Origin: Juglans regia
Lineage: Eukaryota > Streptophyta > Magnoliopsida > Fagales > Juglandaceae
Direction: 5' to 3'
Length of the DNA: 64,000 nucleotides
Assembly (NCBI RefSeq): GCF_001411555.2
Contig: NC_049903.1
Coordinates: forward strand, 13,187,234 to 13,251,233
Made by a program: the position numbers and the translations under genes. The first letter of the stretch is position 1, and every line of letters starts with the position of its first letter. The notes beneath the pieces are model-generated. The model made no database searches. It saw nothing but the letters and a program-made list of their open reading frames with translations, and was not told the origin of the DNA. This document shows, one piece after another, positions 46,180-57,127 of the stretch.

Positions 46180-47740
46180 TTGCATTTTTTTTTTTGTTTC
46201 TGAATTTTTGTTTGCCTCTCTTTCTGCGTGTTTTGACATTTCTATCATTTTTTGTTTTATGCTTTTGTATTTGTTTACATAGGGATAATTTGATCTTTTT
46301 CTTTTGTTGGTGTCAGGGGCTACATGTTTACTTTTTTTTTTTTTTTCCTCTTCCACCTTTTCATTTGGCTTCTATCTTCTCTCTCTTTCTTTTATCTTCT
46401 GTTCTTCGCCTTTTCTTCGTCTCTCTCTTTCTTCTTTCTTCTTCCGTTTTCTGTCGGTTTGTTTATTGGCCGTTTATTTTCGTCTTCTTCCTTCTCAATG
46501 TTTTGATTTCTATGGTTTCTCTTCAGATTTGTTCTCTGTAAGGTTGGGTTTTTTTTTCGCCGTTTTCGTTCGGGTTGTTTTGTGGGTTTTTTTCCCTCCT
46601 GCCGTTGTTTCACATTTTTTGTTGCATTTTTCCGTTTTCGTTAGGGTTTTTTTGTGGGTTTTTTTTCCCTCCTGCTGTTGGTTCACAATTTTGGTTGCAT
46701 TTTTAGTATGATTTGAGTTTGCATGTTTTTTTTTGCATTTTTTGTCAAATTTTTTTTTCCCACGGTCTCTTCAGGTTTGTTCATTGGAAGGTTGGTTCTT
46801 TTTTTTTTTTTTTTTTTTTTTCGTCCAGGTTGTTTGGTAGCATTTTTGATAAAAAATTGTATTTTCCCCCCCCGTGCTATTGGTTTGCATTTTTGTTCTC
46901 TACAACGTTGGGGTTGTTCTGGGCTTTTTTGGATTTTTTTCCCCCTCGTGCTGTTGTTTTGTTTGCTCCTACTGTTGGTTCACGTTTTTTGTGGCATTTA
47001 TTGCATTATCTGGGTTTGTATATTTTTTTTTTGCATTTTTTGCCAAACTTTTTTTTCATCGTCTCTTCGGTTTTGTTCTCTACATGGTTGGAATTTTTGT
47101 TCTTTGTTTTCATCCGGGTTGTTTGGTCGTATTTTTTGGTAAAACATTGTGTGTATATGTGTGTGTGTGTGTTTTTTTTTTTGCAGCTGCTTCACGTGAG
47201 TCCCTATATTTCTCGTGCGGTTTCTTCCTTTGTATGTTTGCTTGTGTTTTTTATAATCCAGTGTTGGGTATTCTGTATATTGTGGGTCTGGATACTCTCG
47301 ATTTTTGCCATTTTTTGCTAAAAACAATATTTTTTCATGTTGTTTTTTTTTTATGCTTTTAAGTATTTGTTGGTCTTCGGAGTCTTGCATTTTTTGAGTT
47401 TTGGGTTGTGTATTTTTTTGGATCTTTTTGAGAATGTATATTTCTTTCATGGATTTTCATGAGTTTTTTTTGTGTTTATGGGTTTGCATGTTGCGAATTT
47501 TTTGTATTTTTCTTTTCCACCTGCCTTTATTTTAAGGTATTTTGTTTATAACAAAGATTGTGGGTTTGGATGCTCTCAGTTTTTGGTATTTTTTGCTAAA
47601 AAAAGTTCCTTTTCGTGTTGTGTTTTTTATGCTTTTGAATGTTTATTTGGTATGTTTGTTTGAGTTTGTTTTTTCTTGGTTTTCTGTATTTTTTTTGTGA
47701 GAAGATCAATTTCTTGTGTCCTTTGTATTTTTTTCAACTT
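46180..47740. repeat. T-rich low-complexity tract
   Basis: Plus strand strongly T-rich with little A. The long overlapping frames (up to 202 codons of Phe/Leu/Val/Cys on plus, Lys/Gln-rich on minus) follow from this composition. GTTTTTTTCCCTCCTGC(C/T)GTTG blocks are repeated near 46580-46690. I see no domain, so no gene is called. Confidence 0.6.
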
Positions 47741-50700
47741 AGTTATGGTTTTTTATATAATTTTTTTTATAATTCAATATTGTGAGGTTTGTATTTGGCT
47801 GTGTTATTATCTGTGATCTATAAATTCGTAAGAAAATATAATTTTTCTTATGATCCAGCTCTGTATCTTTTTTCTTGTAATGTGATGTAGGTTTTTGTTG
47901 TTGGTTCTGTGATTTGCACATGCAATTTTATATTTGCAGTTTTTGTTGGTTAATGAGGCCCCATCTATATGGTAGAGTAATCCTCACTTGAATTGTCATA
48001 TTGCAGTTTGTGTTACTTTTCACAAAAGGCAATCGGGTTTTGGATGGAGTTTTGCAGTCATTCGATGTGAATGGCTCTTTGTGATTTGCATGCTGTTTAG
48101 TTGTTGTTTTATGTGAATATGTAAATTGGTCAGTTATGTTACATTACTTTGTGGTGTGATCTTGTTTGTGCTAAAAAAAAGAATCTTTTTTATTTTTTAT
48201 TTTTTTTTTCGGATTAGTTAGTTGTGGTTTTTTTATATAGTTTTTTTTTTATGATATAACATTGTAAATTTTGTATTTGGTTGTATCATTATCTGTGATC
48301 TATAGATTTGTAAGAAAATATGATTTTCCTTATGATCTGGTGTTGTATTTTTTTTCATAATGTGATGTTCGTTTTTGTTTTTGATTTTGTGATTTACATA
48401 TGCATAATGATCACATTTACATAATGCTTGGTTCTGTGATTTATATAATGTTTTGTTTCTGTGACCAAACATTATGTTTTGGTTTTGTCAACCAAACATT
48501 ATGTTTTGGTTATGTGATTTACATTTACATAATGATCCAGTTTTTGTTTTTGGTTATGTGATCAAATTTGTTTAAATTTGTTATGTAGAGTTTGAGTTGT
48601 GTGGAGTTTATTTTTCAGGTACGATGCAGTGTTGTGTTTTTTCGTTTATATAGAGATGGTTTGGTCTTTTTAGAGGGGCTATAGGTTTTGCTCTTTTTTT
48701 TGGTTCTGCCTTTTTATTTGCCTCATTTTTTTGGTGTTTTGACTTTTCTATACTTTTATATTTTACTTTTGTGTCTGTTTACATAGGGATGGTTTGGTCT
48801 TTTTTAATGGGACCTCATCGATATGGCAGGGTAATCCTCTCATAGATGGCCATATTGCAGTTTGTAGTACTTTCCACAGAAGGCAAAGGAGTTCGGGTGG
48901 AGTTTTGCAACCATTCGATGTGAATGATTCCTTGCAGCTATGGAATACTTTTATTTAGTATTGTTGTGATTTGCACGCTATTTGCTTGTTGTTTTGTGTG
49001 AATATGTGAATTGGTCAGGCCTGTTACATTGGTTTGTGCTGTGATTCTGTTTGTTCTAGAAAACATATTTTTTGGTTTTTTTTTTTCAAATTAGTCATGG
49101 CTTTTTTATATAATCTTTTTTATAATACAATATTTTAGAGTTTGTATTTGGTTGTATTATTATCTGTAATCTATAGATTTCTAAGAAAATATAATTTTTC
49201 TTATGATCCAGTGTTGTATTTTTTTTTTTCATAATATATTGTTGGTTTTTATTTTTGGTTCTATGATTTACACATGTAATTTTGTATTTGCATTTCTGTT
49301 GTGAAGTTGGTTTTTGTTGGTATAATCTGTTTTTTCTGTTCTTATAGTTCAGTTTTTTTTCATGTGTGGTGTTCAACAAACAGGTATTTCTATTTATTTT
49401 CTATTAACAGTGCAAGATTTGGGTTTATGTCTTCGTTTGTATGTTTTTTTGTATGTTCAAGATTTGATATGAAATATATGTTTTATGGTGAATAAAAAAG
49501 TGGCGATAGAGGTGAACAGTAAGATTGTCGTCCTCCATGCATTACATCCGTTTTTTGGGTGTTTGTCTTTTCTATCATTTTATGTTTTTCTTTTATGTCC
49601 GTTTACACAGGGATGGTTTGATATTTTTACTATGCCAATGTCAGGGGGCTGCAGGTTTTGCTTCTCTTTTTTTTTTTTTTTTTTTCTTTCCTTCTTTTTA
49701 TTTGCCTTCCATGTTCTCTCTCTTTCATCAGCTTTCTCTCGGTTCAGTATTGGCTGTTTATTCTTTTCCTCTTGCCTTTATTTTTGCTTTAGTATAGAAG
49801 ATAAAACTTGTAAATTATTGTCTTATTGTCTTCTTTTGATGTTATGGTGACTAAGTGGTTTGGATTTTTTTATTTCAGGTTGGTATCTCTTGACTTTCTC
49901 AATTTGGGCATTGATTTGGCCTTTCTAGCAAATTTATGTTCAGTGTTTAATATTGATTTATTTTTGGCAGGAAGTTTCTAACAGTAGCATTGACAATGGA
50001 GTTTTATTTTAAGGTTTTTCTTTCACAAATTTTTTGTTTTGTAGTTATTTCTCATTTTTTTAAATTTCATTATAATACGTGATTATTAATTTATTTATAG
50101 TTTTAGGAGTGATCAAGAGTTTGAAATTTGTCAACAAATACAATTTTTTTGGCCATTTTTTGCTGTGCAGCTAATTTTTTATGGTATAGATAGAATTTTT
50201 TGTTAACTTTTTTTTTTCCAGGTATGATGTGGTGTTCTATTTTTTTTATTTTATAATGCGGCGTTTTTTTTTATTTTTATTCTGTAATTCTTTGCTGTTT
50301 TTATTGTTGTAAGGGTTTTTTTTTTTGCTATATCATTTGTAGTTGTGTTATTGTTTTTTGCTTTCTTTGATTTGTATGTTATGATTGTTGTGTGGTTCTT
50401 ACAATGAAATAAAGAATAACATGTCATTTTGTTTGTTGAAATAAAAAAGAAATTTAGATGATGAGGGCTTTCATAAGATGAGGAAATTTTTTAGCATGAT
50501 TGTCTGCAGTGATAATCTTCAAATAAAAGAACAAATTGTTATGGTCTTATTCCATCATCTGATGAAAATCCTCCTTATTTATATTATTTATACTGGGATT
50601 AACAGCTTGATAAGTCAGATAATATGCAATGTGTTCATCATCTGCAACTCTCTCCACACGTCGGCAAGAAGAATCTAGGATTTTATTTTTCGTTTTCATG

Positions 50701-51323
50701 TTATGATTTGTGTTGGCTGTGTTGGGTAATTTGTTCTGTGTTGTTGGATCTTTTGCAGTGTTTCGTATCGAGGGAGGGAAGCTGTTATTAGGCTATGATG
50801 ATGGTGTTATAATGCAGGTTAATTCACAAGTGTTAATGAGGCCCCATCGATATGGCGGGATAATCCTCACCTAGATGGCCATATTGTAATTTGTGGTACT
50901 TTCCACAAAAGACAATCGGGGTTCAGGTAGGGTTTTATAGCCATCCGATATAAATGGGTCATTGCTTACGTATGCTGTCATTATTTTCACTATTTTGAGC
51001 CTGATTTATTTATACTATTTTGAGCCTGATTTATTTATACATTCAATATAAATGGACTGGATGGGAATGCTCTTATTGAGCATTGTTGTGATTTACATGT
51101 GAATTGGTTAGTTTTGTTGCGTTGCTTTGTGTTGTGATTCTGTTTGTTCTAAAAAAAAGAATTTAGATGATGAGGGTTTTCATTAGATGATGGAGTCTTT
51201 TAACATAATTTTCTCCAGCAATTACCTTCAAATGAAAAAAGAAATTGTTATATTCTTATTCCATCATTTGATGAAAATCCTCCGTATTTATATTCTTTAT
51301 ATTAGGATAAACAGTTTGGTGAA
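47740..51323. repeat. Internal duplications of the inner Helitron
   Basis: Three block types recur. Block 1 (about 115 bases; GGCCCCATCGATATGG, GATGGCCATATTG, TTTCCACAAAAG, CAATCGGG) at 47957-48072, 48812-48925, 50838-50952. Block 2 (TGTATTTGGTTGTATTATTA, ATCTATAGATTTGTAAGAAA, ATAATGTGATGT) at about 47740-47940, 48230-48440, 49100-49290, with a trace at 52150-52215. Block 3 (TTTAGATGATGAGGG, TTCCATCATCTGATGAAAAT, CCTCCTTATTTATAT) at 50455-50612 and 51163-51323. No captured gene recognised. Confidence 0.7.
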
Positions 51324-52292
51324 AATCCTCTTATTATTGTTTTCTTTGAATTTTATATTTATTAACTATAAGATGCTGTTATGTAAATATGAAAGTGATG
51401 TAAGTATGAAACTATCAAAATTGTGATATCAAAGATTTAATCTATACCACATATTTTTTTCCTATATATTTTGTTCTGCTTTAAAGTGCAACAATATTGG
51501 TTGTGTTGCACAATTTGTTGTTTTGTTTGCGGCAAAAACCAAATATGTATGAATAAACTTACATAACTGATTAATTTTTGTCATAATAAAGTAGAATAAA
51601 AGATGTTTTAGTTTATTTTCCAAAATTTATTGGTCTAACTTGCCCTTGTTATATTTTATTTTTCTGATTGTTTAGGCAAATTCTTTTTTCATAAAAAATT
51701 AATGGTTTTATAGTTTAAAAATATTATTGCATTGTTTCCAAAAAAATAAAATATTTATTGTGAACATAAATTTATAAATATCGAGGACATTCTTCTTTCT
51801 TTTAAAAAAATTAAGTCTGCAAATTAAAAGATCGTTTATAAATTATGGTGAAAACAAACCGTAATTATTTTATCCAAGATTATTTTATTTATTTATTTTT
51901 TTAAATAAGGGAGGAATGTTCTTAGTATTTTAAATTTGTTGTTACAGTGCTTTATTTTTTTTTTTTAAATAAGTACTATGGTTATAGCATAAACTTTAGT
52001 TATTGTTTAAAAGTTAAACCAAAACTATATTTTGTAAACTTATATCAAGCTTCTTTTGTGTATATATATTATTGTGGTTGTTGCATATATTATTTATTCT
52101 CTTTGACATTTCATTTTTTTCTTTTTTTGCAATTAGGTTATAACCTTTTTTTGCTATATGATTTATAAATTTGTGAGAAAATATAATTTTTTTTATAATG
52201 CAATTGTGTTATTTTTATTTCTATCTATATATAGTTCATTTTTATATATATATATATATATAATTACCATATGTATTTTCTCTCCACTGGGC

Positions 52293-52323
52293 AAACGTCC
52301 CTTGAACGTTTCATTACTACTAG
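52293..52323 (+). other. Helitron 3' hairpin and CTAG end (inner)
   Basis: Stem AAACGT (52293-52298) and ACGTTT (52306-52311), 7-base loop, then 12 bases to CTAG; the next base is T. It serves as the rolling-circle termination signal. Confidence 0.75.
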
Positions 52324-53819
52324 TGTGTATATATATATGTGTGTGTGTGTAAGCAACTCTTACCCATTTTAAAATAAAGCATACTTGTTTATTATTATTA
52401 TTTGGTTTGAAATGAGAAAAAAAACATATTGTTATATGTTTGTGGACCTAGCTACTAGCACATAATTTATTAATTTTTTTTACTTAGCCTATGAATTGTA
52501 CATGGAACCTAATAACACAAGGAAATATAGTTTATTGATAATTCAAATCGATTCATATATCTATTACAAAGTAAATAATATGTTCCAATTTATTGTATTT
52601 ATTATTATCCCTAATATGTTAATATAGTTAAACTGAATAAATATAATTATTTTTTTTTATATTTTTTTTAAAGCATATCTATTGATTATATCTTTATTTC
52701 AGTTGTGCTCATTGCGGTCGTTGGAATCCTGCATTTTCGCTTGCCTTTAATTGGTCTCCTACTTTTTGGCATGTCCTGATCCTTTTTAATATAAAAAAAG
52801 TCTGATGTTTATATTTTGTAATAATTATTTCGCTTATTCACGTGATTATATTATCACAGTCTAATGTTGATGATCGTCAATATTGATTGATAATAAATTC
52901 CATGAGAAAAATTTAATAATAAGACGAATATATATATGGTAACATGAAAGTTATATTTTTTAAAAAATAATTAATTGAAATATAATAATACATTGTGTTT
53001 AATAAATTGTAAGTGCAACGTATAAAACCGATCAATTAAGCATATTCACGTTAACTTTTCCAAGAAAAATGATAGATAAATTTATGGTTTTGGTCCAAAC
53101 TAGCCACTGAAGTTTAAGGGAGTACATGCATGCATGTTTACCGTTGTAAGTGCAATATTATATGATCATATGCTACTTTAATTAGTAACTTTAGTAATAA
53201 ATAATCAAAGGTCGATGTAGACTTTACAACACATTTTTTGGATACACGGGTCCAGTACTTAGTGCCATTGTTTCCAAATTTTGGTGGCAAAATTCCAGAA
53301 GCTTGATAAATAGTAGCTTATCAGTACAAAGACTATAACGAAAACCAAAAAAAAATAAAGTAACGTTTCTAATGTTTTTCATTTTTGTGGTTCTTTTACA
53401 GCCTTTTATTTGTTCTTATTTTCTTTTTCTTATATGTTTTATTAAAAATAGTATTGATAATAAACTTCATTTAATGTATTGCTTTTTTCCTTCCAAACTT
53501 TTTTCCTATAAATACTGAATTTATTTATTTAATCTGTTATTATTATTAAAATATTTTTTCTCATGTATTTTTTTTTTTATAGAATTGTTGCTTTTGCTCT
53601 TACTTTATTGTTCGTCAATCCGGTTGTTATCAATTTCCTTTATTTTCACTGTTCTTTTGTTTGTCCTTTACTTTCCGATATGTTCTATTTTATCTCATCT
53701 GAAAAAATGTTATTTAATTTTTTTATATTTATATAAATGCACATGTAGTCAAGATAAATTGTTGACAATATATGTTTTTGAGCTCCTGGTTGATTTTCCC
53801 GATTGTCCTTTTTTTTTTT
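52324..53819. other. Outer Helitron interior, no gene seen
   Basis: Very AT-rich sequence starting in a (TA)n(TG)n run. A 106-codon frame at 53585-53905 is a Leu/Phe/Tyr-rich composition artefact. Nothing else recognised. Confidence 0.5.
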
Positions 53820-54040
53820 TAGTTTTTTTTTACTTAGTGATTAAGAAAATATTGTTTAATAATATTGTAAATTTTTTTAAAATACTTAAAAGTGTTAAAA
53901 AATAATGTGAAAAAAGCAAAAAATCTTTAAATTTTGTTTTCACATAATTTTTTAATACTTTTAAATATTAAAAAAAAAGAAAAAAATCACAATATTATTA
54001 AACAATATTTTCTTAATTACTAAGTAAAAATAAAAACTAA
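53820..54040. mobile_element. Palindromic MITE
   Basis: Left arm (ACTTAGTGATTAAGAAAATA, TTGTTTAATAATATTGT, AATACTTAAAAGTGTTAAAA, AATAATGTGAAAA) and right arm are near-complete reverse complements over about 85 bases, around a spacer of about 25 bases. The core is shared with the 34.9 kb MITE. It sits within the outer Helitron. Confidence 0.72.
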
Positions 54041-54379
54041 AAAAATAAAAATAAAAACAAGAAAAAAGAGCCCAAAACAAACTCCCTAATATTTTTCTTG
54101 TTTTATTCTAAGATCTACTATTTCATTTGGTTTACTTAATATGATCTGTACGAAATTATTTCGAATTAATTATTTTCTTCTTTTGCTTTTACTATAAATG
54201 CTTATAATATTTGTTATGCATATATGTCGCCATATATACATATCTATCCACATATTTAATATGTTTTCAAATGTTTTTTAAATTATACTTTGACATCAAC
54301 ACGGAATTTATAATCTTTCATAACTTTATGCCGATTGGTAAGATGACATTATTAAATGCAAAAATATATTTAAACTTGT

Positions 54380-55500
54380 TCTATGAATAAACCTTGAAGA
54401 GTGTGAAAAACATCCAGCAAAAAGAAATTGGTATAGTGCTTAATCAATGGAGAAAAAATAAGAGATCCGTCGAAAAAAAAGAGAGAGATATGCTGAGTCT
54501 TAAAAAATTCCAAATAATAAAATGTGAAAACAAATACAATCTCAACATGTTCTCTCTTTTTGTTCAAATGACAATGAAACCATTTGTATAAGAGAAATTG
54601 GATCGTCTTCGAAAATCAATTCTTATGAAACTAACATTCATAACGATACCTCTACTTCAATGTTGAGCGATCAGGTTTATTCATAACCATTTATTATTAA
54701 AAAACATTTCCTCCATTTTTTTCTCATTCTATTCAACAAATATTAAAAAAAATTCTTCCGTAGGTTAATTACTTAAATGAAGAGGAATTGAATTTTGAAA
54801 GCACGTCAAATTTCGATTCGGGTAATGTACAAATTAACACATTCTTTCATTTATTCATACATCAATATTTAATACTTTATCTTCAATTAATTTATTATTT
54901 ATTTATTTTATATAGGAAAATGACAAGGCAAATTTTCTTATTTTAAACAAATATTACACACTATAATTCTTTAACTAGATTATTTATCATTAGTACCATC
55001 ATGTAAACATTGTAGTGCAAAATTTTTTTATCATGAATCAAATGGTTTTTGTTGTGCTGATGGAACCATATCATTAGCTATTAGTCAAATTTTTGATCAA
55101 TTTTATGAGTTATTTACTTCTAATTCAAGTGAATCTGAAAATTTTCGTACATATGTGCGTACATAAAATAATAAATTCACCTTCACATTATTTGGAGTTA
55201 AGTTCGATACAATTTTGTGTAGAAGAAACAAATGAATTTACACATTTAGAGTTTAAGAACAGATCTATCATTACATTAATGATTTAATTCTAAAAGATGG
55301 ATGTCCTTCATATTTTTAGCTATATTTTTATGATACTGAATACGAATTAAAAAATCGTGTTAATGATGCAGAAAGATTAGATCCTTCTATTATTAGTCAA
55401 CTGATGGAAATACTCAAGGTTAATCCATATAGTCGTTTCTTTTGAAGTTTGAGCAACATTCCAAATCTCGAAAATCATATATTTCACATAAGATCAAGTT
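54380..55500 (+). pseudogene. Helitron Rep protein N-terminal domain (Helitron_like_N), decayed
   Basis: From about 55002 one frame reads KHCSAKFFYHESNGFCCADG, ELFTSNSSESENFR, FTLFGVKFDTILCRRNK, IYHYINDLILKDGCPSYF, LYFYDTEYELKNRVND, LDPSIISQLMEILKVNPYSR. These are the conserved words of the domain that precedes the HUH nuclease in plant Helitron transposases. At least five stops interrupt it, at otherwise conserved positions. A Lys/Asn-rich upstream part (54394-54591) may be its N-terminal extension. The HUH motif, helicase and any downstream parts are missing: the 3' hairpin follows within 60 bases. Intact proteins drive rolling-circle transposition in the nucleus. Confidence 0.8.
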
Positions 55501-55547
55501 GTATATAAAGTTCATATTTATTTTCTTTATTTCTATTATCTGGACAT

Positions 55548-55574
55548 ACGTGCAGCGCATGTTGCCCTTGCTAG
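55548..55574 (+). other. Helitron 3' hairpin and CTAG end (outer)
   Basis: Stem ACGTGC (55548-55553) and GCATGT (55557-55562) with one G-T pair and loop AGC, then 12 bases to CTAG; the next base is T. Confidence 0.7.
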
Positions 55575-57127
55575 TATAATATTATATATACATTGAGCCG
55601 GGCAGGCGGGTAAAAAGAGCAGGCCCGACTAGGCAGTCGTCCACCCGCCATATACAAGGAAGAAAGTTGGAGGCAGTTGGCTGGTGCAAGCGCTGGTCAA
55701 ACGGCATTGACGTGGAAAAAAATAAACGACGCCGTTTTAATTTTATTAAGTTTGCCCCATTTCCCCAGCCCTCCCTCCTCTCCAATTTTGACTTCTCTTC
55801 TGTGTTTCTCCTTTCCCGAGATCTCTCTTTGTGTTTCTTCGATCCCTCTCCCCAACTGCCCCTTCCATCTGCCCGGCCGAAAAACAACTCAAAGATTCAT
55901 TTGAGACACTATTCCACCCTCGTGCCGCACTTAAAATTAAAAAGTCAAATTCTCCAGAATGTTTTCTCAAAGAGAAACAAGTGCCCAAATGCAGCAGGTT
56001 GCAAGCTTTACCATGCAAAAAAGAACCCAAAAATCATGCTTCGAAAAAAAAACAGAACTTTAAGAGAGAAAATATGTGGAAAAAAAACCCATATCAGAAA
56101 CTCATTCTAAGATCGAATATTAAAGGTAAAGTACCTCATCAAATAAAAGTATCATCACTCACAAACACCATTCATACCCAAACTTGTCTTTCAAAAACAT
56201 TATACAGAGATGAGGAAATCCATCCAGGCCAAACGTCAAAGCAAGCTTTAAACAATAGATAATAAAGACCCTACCTCTCTGGAACAAAAGAAAAAGTAAA
56301 AGAAGAAGAAGATCAATACGAAAGCTTCAAGCAGAGGGGCCTCTCACACGGTAGAAAGACCTACAAGAGGATAAACATTTTTTTTCCTCTTATAGATTTT
56401 CAATGCTGCATTTTAAGTGGGTGTGCTTTCACTAGTAAGGCTAAGGTAGGTAATCGCGAGAAGAAACAAAAAGATGAGGGGATATTTCCAACAAGGCATT
56501 TTGGTGGTGCCCTACAATGATTCTTCAATTTCGAATTTGTTTTGATTTTGGATCTCTGTGTGGTTGGTAAAATTTAGTGATGAGATGCAACTAAGATATG
56601 TGCATCTTGCGGACATGGGTGATTGAGTAAGAAAGTTATTATGCTTTAACTAACCAAATGAGATGAGTTTTCATCTCTATTTTCTAATTTAATTCGTCTT
56701 TATTTTTGTCTTTTTTTTTCTAATAAATATTAGCTGATGTCAATTACGTCAGCCGATTGCACAGCATCTACATGAGATGACTGTGTATAGAAGTGCTGGT
56801 ATGCAAGTGGATGGCCTTTCCCACCTTAGGTGATGAGGGGGCCGCCAAGCATGCCTACATTTTAAGATGAAAATTGGGCCCAGGCCTTACATTTTAAGAT
56901 GGGAATTTACACAAAAACTTGGAACACTTTTCATTTCATTTTCCTTTTTTACTGTTCACGAGGAACTTCCAACTTGTTACCTTCCAACCAAATATACACG
57001 AAGCAGTACTCATCGTTTATAGGAATTCTTTTCATTTTGTCGAGATGACCAAACGGTGACGATCAGAGAAAATAAACCTCGCGACAAAATACTGGTTTTT
57101 GAGGAGAAAATCGCGGCGGCAGCGAGG
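55575..57127. other. Intergenic and upstream region of the TLD gene
   Basis: GC-richer DNA at 55595-55900 starts with GGGCAGGCGGGT and GGCCCGACTAGG words, perhaps an eroded hAT-type arm. An AACGACGCCGTTTTAA near-palindrome at 55726-55741 and a pyrimidine-rich stretch after it look promoter-like, but the 143-147-codon frames there have no domain character. The last 100 bases before 57128 are probably 5' UTR of the TLD gene. An in-frame upstream start at 57056 is a non-ATG codon, so I do not use it. Confidence 0.4.

Larger units (their letters stand above)
46004..52323 (+). mobile_element. Inner Helitron
   Basis: Starts TCTATAGTGAATATATAAGTG after an A, with the leader GTGAACAGTAAAATTGTCGT. 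Ends ACTACTAG before T, with the perfect hairpin AAACGT-CCCTTGA-ACGTTT 12 bases upstream. The interior is T-rich and built from internal duplications; no Rep/helicase is present. A second copy of the leader (GTGAACAGTAAGATTGTCGTCCTCC at about 49510) lies inside it, so part of the body is itself a duplicated or third nested end. Excision would rejoin TATATATATA to TGTGTATATATATATGTG, a plausible AT/GT-rich target. Confidence 0.66.
44464..55574 (+). mobile_element. Outer Helitron (nested pair)
   Basis: The 5' end TCTACTTATATATAAAGTG follows an A. The 3' end TTGCTAG is followed by T, with a 6-bp hairpin 12 bases before it. TC start, hairpin-CTRR end and A^T target with no duplication are the Helitron signature. 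Removing the inner element leaves about 4.8 kb, whose 3' part holds a decayed piece of the rolling-circle Rep domain. The helicase half is absent, so it is not autonomous. The leader words GAATGTTGAATGAACAGTA resemble those of many plant Helitrons. The interior 44530-46003 is AT-rich without a recognisable captured gene. Confidence 0.68.

Noticed and set aside
46155..47450. Long overlapping frames of 128-202 codons, Phe/Cys-rich on plus and Lys/Gln-rich on minus
   Set aside because: They overlap in several frames and strands at once, are explained by the T-rich plus strand, and show no domain, signal peptide logic or splice pattern.
55667..56262. Frames of 143-147 codons upstream of the TLD gene
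   Set aside because: Two overlapping frames of similar length, with no recognised domain and Lys/Ser-rich composition. A small unknown gene is possible but unsupported.
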